A stretch of 44,127 bases of DNA from the NCBI GenBank assembly GCA_001794755.1, contig MGKT01000007.1, positions 1 through 44,127 on the forward strand. Direction: 5' to 3'. Shown piece by piece: positions 38,984-44,127 of the stretch; the first letter of the stretch is position 1; every line of letters begins with the position of its first letter. The notes beneath the pieces were generated by a model. The model was not told the origin of the DNA and did not search any database. It was given only the letters and a program-made list of their open reading frames with translations. Both the position numbers and the translations under genes were made by a program. This DNA is from Candidatus Yanofskybacteria bacterium RIFCSPLOWO2_02_FULL_44_18 (GTDB lineage: Bacteria; Patescibacteriota; Minisyncoccia; 2-02-FULL-40-12; GWA2-44-9).

Positions 38984-39556
38984 ATGTCTATCTTAAACAA
39001 ATTTCTCAAGAAATCCTCAAAGGGTTTCACATTGGTCGAATTGCTTGTGGTCATCGCCATTATCGGTATCTTGGCTACGCTACTCTTGCTTCAACTGGGC
39101 ACGGCCCGAGGCAAAGCCAGAGACGCGAAAAGAGTTTCCGATTTAAATCAAGTGGCATCAGCGCTGGAGCTCTTTTATGACGATTATGGCTATTATCCAA
39201 GAGGCGGGAATAATCTATCGGCCGCGCCGCCAACAGGCCTGTCCAAATACATGAAGCTTTTGCCTTTAGATCCATCAACAGTAGGTTGCACCAACACATA
39301 TTCCGGAAATAACGGGTCAACCGGCGGCTGCTACGGATACGCAACTTCCAGCGGCGCCACTCCCATTAAATATCACATCTGGACCCGCATGGAACAGTTT
39401 AACAAAGGGGCTCTGGAAAACGATTTGAACTTTAACAGCACCGGCTGGGATGGGGCGCCAATTAATGCCACAACCGTGGAGACTACCGCCACTTGTAATG
39501 GAGATATTACTACCGCGAACAGCAGCTGTATATACGACGTCGGCCAAACGGATTAA
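38984..39556 (+). CDS. pilA: type IV pilin (probable major pilin)
   Basis: The 190 residues have a short leader MSILNKFLKKSSKG, with cleavage before FTLVELLVVIAIIGILATLLLLQL, and Glu at mature position 5, the prepilin signature. The C-terminal globular domain carries several cysteines and the type-II-secretion-like block RKAKDAKR-like GKARDAKRVSDLNQVASALELFY, DYGYYPRG. It has its own promoter and a strong terminator, as expected for an abundant structural subunit. Confidence 0.93.
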   Translation: MSILNKFLKKSSKGFTLVELLVVIAIIGILATLLLLQLGTARGKARDAKRVSDLNQVASALELFYDDYGYYPRGGNNLSAAPPTGLSKYMKLLPLDPSTVGCTNTYSGNNGSTGGCYGYATSSGATPIKYHIWTRMEQFNKGALENDLNFNSTGWDGAPINATTVETTATCNGDITTANSSCIYDVGQTD

Positions 39557-39567
39557 TCTTAAAAAGG

Positions 39568-39599
39568 ACCGCCCTCATAAACTCGGGGGCGGTTTTTTG
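39568..39599 (+). terminator. terminator of the major pilin gene
   Basis: ACCGCCC (39568-39574) pairs with GGGCGGT (39587-39593), followed by a T tract (TTTTTTG). It lies 12 nt after the stop codon and immediately before the prepilin peptidase promoter. Confidence 0.9.
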
Positions 39600-39600
39600 T

Positions 39601-39606
39601 TATACT
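39601..39606 (+). promoter_or_regulatory. -10 box of pilD, predicted leaderless
   Basis: TATACT is followed by exactly 6 nt (ATAAAT) and the ATG at 39613. The -35 would fall inside the terminator stem, an overlap of terminator and promoter. Confidence 0.6.
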
Positions 39607-39612
39607 ATAAAT

Positions 39613-40350
39613 ATGGTTTTGGCCTATCTGATTATTTTTTTTCTGGGAGCGTCGTTTGCCAGTTTTATTAACGTGCTCGCGATAAGGAAAAACGGCATGT
39701 CCGGCCGATCCAAGTGCGATATTTGCGGCCGGAAAATTTATTGGTACGGTTTAACCCCGGTTCTGGGGTACGTATTCTCCCTCGGCCGCTGTCGTTTTTG
39801 CAAAAAAAAAATTCCCGTCTGGAATTTGGTATCTGAAATATCCCTGGGAGCGATTATGACAACCCTGGTCTATTTTTACGGATTTTCCTATCAGGCATAT
39901 GTTGCTTTGGCCATCGTTCTCATTCTTTTCTATCTTCTGTCTTTCGACTACCACAACATGATTTTGCCGGATGCGGCCATAATTCTTCTTGCTGTTATCG
40001 GATTAATTTACCAAATCTATTTTCTGGGAACAGACGTTTGGGAAATACTTCTGACCGCCTTACTCGCCGCTCTTCCCTTTGGTATACTTTATGTGTACTC
40101 GAGAGGGATGTGGCTGGGCATGGGGGACATTAAATTAATATTCGCGTTGTCGCTGTCTTTGGGTTATCCCTGGGCGGCCATATCAATCATCCTTGGTATC
40201 TGGTCGGCAGCCGCTTTCGGCTTAATTTTGGTCATGTTTAAAAGAGCAACATTAAAAAGTGCTTTGCCATTCGGATCATTTCTGGCTTTTACTTCCATAC
40301 TGGTAATATTGTTTCAAAATGAATTTCAAATCGTTAACACACTATTCTAG
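39613..40350 (+). CDS. pilD: prepilin peptidase / N-methyltransferase (A24 family)
   Basis: The 245 residues have an N-terminal TM segment (LAYLIIFFLGASFASFINVLAIR). The cytoplasmic zinc loop CDICGRKIYWYGLTPVLGYV..CRFCKKKIPVWNLVSE follows with four Cys. Further TM segments carry the catalytic aspartates in FDYHNMILPDAAII and GMGDIKL (the GxGD motif). It cleaves prepilin leaders and methylates the new N-terminus. It is the first gene of the minor-pilin operon and overlaps the next gene by 32 nt. Confidence 0.96.
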   Translation: MVLAYLIIFFLGASFASFINVLAIRKNGMSGRSKCDICGRKIYWYGLTPVLGYVFSLGRCRFCKKKIPVWNLVSEISLGAIMTTLVYFYGFSYQAYVALAIVLILFYLLSFDYHNMILPDAAIILLAVIGLIYQIYFLGTDVWEILLTALLAALPFGILYVYSRGMWLGMGDIKLIFALSLSLGYPWAAISIILGIWSAAAFGLILVMFKRATLKSALPFGSFLAFTSILVILFQNEFQIVNTLF

Positions 40351-40891
40351 AGGCTTTACTTTAATCGAGGTCTTGGTTGTCGCATCGATAACCGTTTTGA
40401 TTTCCGTATCTATGATATCTAATTTCCCGCGAACGAGAATCAATATCATAGAATCAGCGAACGCGGTCGTGGCTGATATTCGCCAAGCTCAAACCAAGGC
40501 CGTAACCAGCACTCAGTACAATAGCTCCATACGCTGTGGTTACGGCATATATTACATTAATTCAAACTCATATGGATATTTCACAGGACCGGACGCGGCA
40601 TTAACTGACTGCTCAACATACGGAAGGACCGGAATTAACGGCTCCTCGACGACAATTAAAACCGCTGTATTATTCGACCAGAAACTGGAAATTAAACAAT
40701 CATTCAGGGATATATTCTTCGAACCGCCCCGGCCGAAGATATATTTTAACAATGCTTACTCGGCCACAGACAGCGAGAAAATTGTAATCGGAAAAATTGG
40801 CAGTTCCTGCGATACCGTAAATTGCCGCACCATCTGCGTCTATACTTCCGGTAAAATCGAGACATTCCCCAATTCCGTGTTATGCCCATAA
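40319..40891 (+). CDS. minor pilin, GspH/FimT-like
   Basis: The 190 residues have the prepilin signature MNFKSLTHYSRG followed by FTLIEVLVVASITVLISVSMI. The helix continues to ANAVVADIRQAQTKAVTSTQ, typical of FimT/GspH pseudopilins. The C-terminal globular domain has several cysteines (CDTVNCRTIC). In FimT the C-terminus binds DNA in competence; whether this one does is unknown. Confidence 0.88.
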   Translation: MNFKSLTHYSRGFTLIEVLVVASITVLISVSMISNFPRTRINIIESANAVVADIRQAQTKAVTSTQYNSSIRCGYGIYYINSNSYGYFTGPDAALTDCSTYGRTGINGSSTTIKTAVLFDQKLEIKQSFRDIFFEPPRPKIYFNNAYSATDSEKIVIGKIGSSCDTVNCRTICVYTSGKIETFPNSVLCP

Positions 40892-41352
40892 ATAATCAAA
40901 AAGGATTTACAATAATTGAATCTCTGGTTGCTTTTATGATACTGACGACGGCCGTTATTCCGGCGCTTTATGTTTCGCGGCTGGCCAACAGCATATCGGC
41001 GTCAATCAGGAATAATATGGCCGCTTCCGGCTTGGCTCAAGAAGGAGTCGAAATCGTCAGGGCCTTAAGGGACCAAAATTGGAATAACGGCCTGCCTTTC
41101 GACCAGGGATTGGCCGGTTCATGGCGCGTTCAATACAATTCAAACTCACTGATTGCTATCGCCGATAATCCGCCGCTGAAAATTTCCAACGGCCTGTACA
41201 ATTACAATTCCGGCACGGACACCATTTTCAAAAGAACGCTTACCATTGCGAAAATAAACGGCGCCGTCCAAATAATATCGGACGTCACTTGGACGGAAAG
41301 GGAAAGAAGCAAGGATGTCCGAGTTGAATCTTACCTATATGACTGGAAATAA
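40882..41352 (+). CDS. minor pilin, PilV-like
   Basis: The 156 residues have the prepilin signature MPINNQKG followed by FTIIESLVAFMILTTAVIPALYVS. The tail includes SGLAQEGVEIVRALRDQNWNNG, a pattern recurring in PilV/GspI-like proteins. It overlaps the genes on both sides (10 nt upstream, 38 nt downstream), so the four minor pilins are translated as a tight unit. Confidence 0.87.
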   Translation: MPINNQKGFTIIESLVAFMILTTAVIPALYVSRLANSISASIRNNMAASGLAQEGVEIVRALRDQNWNNGLPFDQGLAGSWRVQYNSNSLIAIADNPPLKISNGLYNYNSGTDTIFKRTLTIAKINGAVQIISDVTWTERERSKDVRVESYLYDWK

Positions 41353-41842
41353 GGGCTTTACATTAATCGAAACAATTACATCTATTTTCATATTTTCCAT
41401 ATTGGTCGTGGAGATAGGAGGATTGATGGCTCAATCCACTAACCTAGAGCGCCGGGCTTTTTCAGCCCAAAAAATTCAGGAAAATACCTTGGCCGTTTTG
41501 GAAACGATGACCCGTGAAATCAGGGTCGGCCGGATATCGAACCAGGACAACAACTGCACAGCAACATTATTGACCATAGAACATCCGACTGACGGGACGA
41601 TATCATATTCCGTCTCTAACGGTGTGGTTCAAAAAACCATGGCCGGAAGCACCGTAAATTTAAGCTCTTCGGAAGTAAATTTCGCGAAACTGAATTTTTG
41701 CGTTCAAGGATCGGGAGTAAACGACAATCAGCAGCCGAGAGTAACGATAGTGAGCATAGTTGAAAACAGGGTCGGCGCGGATATACTGCAATTTAATATC
41801 CAAACGACGGTCGTCTCCCGTGAATATTCAGATGAATTTTAA
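41315..41842 (+). CDS. minor pilin, PilW/GspJ-like
   Basis: The 175 residues contain KG followed by FTLIETITSIFIFSILVVEIGGLM, the prepilin signature, then AFSAQKIQENTLAVLETMTREIRVGRI, typical of PilW/GspJ. Two starts are possible. The ATG at 41315 has GAAGCAAGG just upstream and gives a 14-residue leader. The ATG at 41339 (MTGNKG) gives a shorter leader nearer the family norm but has no ribosome-binding site. Both lie inside the previous gene. Confidence 0.86.
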   Translation: MSELNLTYMTGNKGFTLIETITSIFIFSILVVEIGGLMAQSTNLERRAFSAQKIQENTLAVLETMTREIRVGRISNQDNNCTATLLTIEHPTDGTISYSVSNGVVQKTMAGSTVNLSSSEVNFAKLNFCVQGSGVNDNQQPRVTIVSIVENRVGADILQFNIQTTVVSREYSDEF

Positions 41843-42191
41843 TATAAACGAAAACGAGGGATCGGTTATAATATTCGCCGTCTTAATATTGTCGGTGATT
41901 TTAACCACATCTTTGGCTTTGGCCCGTATATTTTTCCCCAAAGTCAGAATCGTCACCGAATCGGTTAATTCCGTTGTTTCGGCGTACGCCGCGGACAGCG
42001 CCATAGAATGGTGTCTTTACACCAATAACGAGAATACTTCGCCTCTGCCGGCGCCGGCCATGACCAACACTGCCACATATCAGATATACTTTGGCAGCAG
42101 CAACGCAACGTGCCAACCTTCGGAAGAACCTCTAAACCATAGGGCTGTCGGCACATATCGCGCTGTGAGCCGATCATTTCTGGTACAATAA
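41832..42191 (+). CDS. minor pilin accessory protein, PilX-like
   Basis: The 119 residues start MNFNINENEGSVIIFAVLILSVILTTSLALARIFF, a hydrophobic N-terminus without the FTLxE motif, as in PilX/GspK-like proteins. It continues SVVSAYAADSAIEWCLY, the family-typical alpha-helix with an Ala-rich AADSAIEW block. The ATG at 41832 overlaps the stop of the previous gene. An earlier ATG in the same frame (41760) would add unrelated residues that overlap that gene. Confidence 0.8.
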   Translation: MNFNINENEGSVIIFAVLILSVILTTSLALARIFFPKVRIVTESVNSVVSAYAADSAIEWCLYTNNENTSPLPAPAMTNTATYQIYFGSSNATCQPSEEPLNHRAVGTYRAVSRSFLVQ

Positions 42192-42235
42192 CGGCCTGGA
42201 AAAAGCCTATTTATTGTTATATATTGGGACCTGAA

Positions 42236-44127
42236 ATGAATCTCAAAGAAGCCCGCCTAAGAGCTAAAAAATTAAGAGAGCTTATAGAACACCATCGCCG
42301 TCTGTATTACGAAAAGGATAAGCCGGAAATATCCGATGCCGCTTTTGATACCTTGGCGCATGAATTAGAGGAATTAGAGCAAAAATTTCCGGAACTGGCC
42401 CAGAAAGATTCGCCGACCCAAAGGGTCGGCGGCGAGCCCCAGAAACAGTTTAACAAAGTTCCTCATCCGACCCGAATGAATTCGTTGAACGACGCCTTTT
42501 CCGAGGATGACATCAAAAAATGGCTGGAACGGCTTGAAAATCTAGGAATTAAAGACGTTGATGAATTCTATTGCGATCTTAAAATGGACGGGTTGGCCAT
42601 TGAACTTCTGTACCGCAACGGCAAGCTTGCCCAGACCTCAACAAGAGGCGACGGCAATATCGGCGAAGATGTCACGGCAAATATTAGAACGGTCGAGGCC
42701 ATTCCGCTTGAACTTCTCGGTCGTTATCCAAACGAAGTCTTCATCCGGGGCGAGATTTTTCTTTCTAAAAAAGAATTTGATCGCATTAATAAAGAGCAGC
42801 TGGAAGTCGGCGGCAAGGTGTACGCGAATCCAAGAAATGTGGCCGCCGGCACGGTAAGGCAGCTTGACCCGAAAGTTACGGCCGGCCGAAAACTTAATTT
42901 TTACGCCTATGACATCCTTGACTCCGGCAAAAAGACGAAAGTCGAAGAATACGAGCTCCTGAACAGCTGGGGCATAAAAACAAACCCATACGGCAAAGTC
43001 GTTCATTCCTTAAATGAAATCCGGCAGTTCAGGGACAGGTGGGAAAAAGAGAGGGAAAAAATTGATTACGAGCTGGATGGCGTGGTGGTGACGATAAATG
43101 ACAACCGGCTTTACAGAAATGCGGGAATTGTCGGCAAAGCTCCTCGCGGCGCCATTGCCTATAAATTTACGCCGCGGGAAGCCGAAACGATTGTCGAAAA
43201 TATCATTGTCCAAGTCGGCCGAACCGGTGTTTTGACGCCGGTTGCAGTTTTAAGACCAGTCCAAATCGGCGGCACGACCGTCTCCCGGGCCACGCTCCAC
43301 AATCTGGACGAAATCAAGCGCCTCGATGTGAAAATAGGGGACACGGTTATCGTTGGTCGGGCCGGCGATGTCATCCCGGATATCATTAAAGTTTTGCCTG
43401 AACTTCGTACCGGCAAGGAAATGAATTTCAAAATGCCGTCAAAATGTCCCGCCTGTGGCCAGCCCGTCAAAAAAATCGAAGACCAAGTAGCGTACAAATG
43501 CGTCAACGCCGATTGTCCGGCCATCCAGAGGGAAAAAATATACCATTTCGTTTCGCGCCGGGCTTTTGACATGGTCGGGATAGGACCGAAACTGATAGAC
43601 CAACTCATGGACTCGGGTTTAATTCAAGATTCCGCTGATCTCTTTTCTATAACCAAAGAAGATTTACTCAACCTTGAACGTTTCGCCGATGTTTCAGCTG
43701 AAAAAGCGGTCAAGTCAATTCGTTCGAAAAATAAAATTAGTCTGGCCCGGTTCATATATGCTTTAGGCATGCCGAATGTCGGTGAAGAAACGGCGGTAAC
43801 TTTGGCCAAAGAATTTGGAAACTTAGATTCTTTACTAAAAGCTAATTCTCATAACCTAGAGGCTATCCCCGATATCGGCCCCATCGTCGCCGAAAGCATC
43901 GTTAATTGGTTCAAGAAACCGTATAATCAAAAACTTTTGTCAAAGCTGGAAAAATACGGTGTCGTCATCGAAAAAGAAAAAGGTCCGGCAACTGCCAGAA
44001 AACTGGCCGGCAAAACGTTTGTCCTGACCGGCACCCTTGAATCAATGGGTCGCGACGAAGCCAAAGACCGCATCCGCACTTTGGGCGGCGATATCTCCTC
44101 ATCCGTCTCCAAAGAAACCGACTACGT
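42236..44127 (+). CDS. ligA: NAD-dependent DNA ligase LigA, incomplete at the right edge
   Basis: About 630 codons are visible from MNLKEARLRAKKLRELIEHHRRLYYE. Domain Ia (with DAAFDTLAHELEELE) is followed by the adenylation domain with the catalytic lysine in CDLKMDGLAIE near residue 116, TRGDGNIGEDVTAN and YELDGVVV. Next come the OB fold, the zinc finger (CPACGQ..CVNADCPA near 404-425), HhH repeats (LGMPNVGEETA, PDIGPIVAESI) and the start of the BRCT domain (GKTFVLTGTL). It seals nicks during replication and repair using NAD+. Only the C-terminal end is missing. Confidence 0.97.
   Translation, partial: MNLKEARLRAKKLRELIEHHRRLYYEKDKPEISDAAFDTLAHELEELEQKFPELAQKDSPTQRVGGEPQKQFNKVPHPTRMNSLNDAFSEDDIKKWLERLENLGIKDVDEFYCDLKMDGLAIELLYRNGKLAQTSTRGDGNIGEDVTANIRTVEAIPLELLGRYPNEVFIRGEIFLSKKEFDRINKEQLEVGGKVYANPRNVAAGTVRQLDPKVTAGRKLNFYAYDILDSGKKTKVEEYELLNSWGIKTNPYGKVVHSLNEIRQFRDRWEKEREKIDYELDGVVVTINDNRLYRNAGIVGKAPRGAIAYKFTPREAETIVENIIVQVGRTGVLTPVAVLRPVQIGGTTVSRATLHNLDEIKRLDVKIGDTVIVGRAGDVIPDIIKVLPELRTGKEMNFKMPSKCPACGQPVKKIEDQVAYKCVNADCPAIQREKIYHFVSRRAFDMVGIGPKLIDQLMDSGLIQDSADLFSITKEDLLNLERFADVSAEKAVKSIRSKNKISLARFIYALGMPNVGEETAVTLAKEFGNLDSLLKANSHNLEAIPDIGPIVAESIVNWFKKPYNQKLLSKLEKYGVVIEKEKGPATARKLAGKTFVLTGTLESMGRDEAKDRIRTLGGDISSSVSKETDY

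Overview
The window looks like a stretch of chromosome from a Patescibacteria (Candidate Phyla Radiation) bacterium, most likely a Parcubacteria lineage. This rests on inference from gene content. The evidence is a very short IF-2 that starts directly at its G domain, a type IV pilus locus with no secretin (PilQ), several CPR-style membrane proteins of unknown role, a stand-alone EF-Tu-domain-2-like protein, dense packing with 1-4 nt gene overlaps, and standard-code stops including TGA. No rRNA gene, CRISPR array or complete insertion sequence is visible.

Layout. 1-2.65 kb: a leftward operon (M16 peptidase, AI-2E-type permease, rsmI cut by the left edge). 2.69-5.07 kb: a tRNA cluster (Met, fMet, Ser-CGA, Ser-UGA, Arg-GCG), a small secreted protein, a GC-rich zinc-ribbon cassette and a CPR membrane protein whose ATG overlaps the encoded CCA of a tRNA. 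5.07-9.24 kb: recG, an orphan ClpX-type zinc-finger protein and a membrane glycosyltransferase. 9.27-15.15 kb: a leftward repair/replication operon tsaE-polA-mutM-DUF3048-holA. 15.2-16.4 kb: a GC-rich two-gene cassette with its own promoter and terminator. 16.5-20.0 kb: yraN, a LysM/M23 peptidase broken by one base in a T tract, comM (yifB) and a DksA-like gene. 20.23-20.51 kb: an array of about 16 near-palindromic GGTGWCACC sites next to a perfect DnaA-box consensus. 20.5-24.9 kb: a proline-rich membrane protein and an rpsO-NYN-pnp cluster. 24.95-26.16 kb: a Xer recombinase and the EF-Tu-like protein. 26.3-28.33 kb: an accessory region with a deaminase, strong inverted repeats, a frameshifted XRE regulator and three small unknown proteins, ending at tRNA-Leu. 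28.5-31.6 kb: tRNA-Leu, tRNA-Cys, infB, hicB with a decayed hicA, a duplicated tRNA-Ser 3' end and comF. 31.6-42.2 kb: a type IV pilus locus (pilM, unknown, pilN, pilO, pilP-like, pilB, pilT, pilC, pilin, prepilin peptidase, four minor pilins). 42.2 kb to the right edge: ligA, incomplete.

How the genes work together. The pilus machinery with PilT, ComF and ComM suggests DNA uptake with recombination, as expected for a reduced organism that scavenges nucleic acids (inference). polA, mutM, holA, recG, ligA and yraN are replication and repair housekeeping genes; rpsO, NYN and pnp suggest a translation and RNA-decay unit.

Expression. Many core genes have a good -10 hexamer only 6-9 nt upstream of the ATG, which predicts leaderless mRNAs. 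The GC-rich or accessory genes instead carry longer leaders with clear Shine-Dalgarno sequences. The most unusual non-coding element is the GGTGWCACC array at 20.23-20.51 kb.
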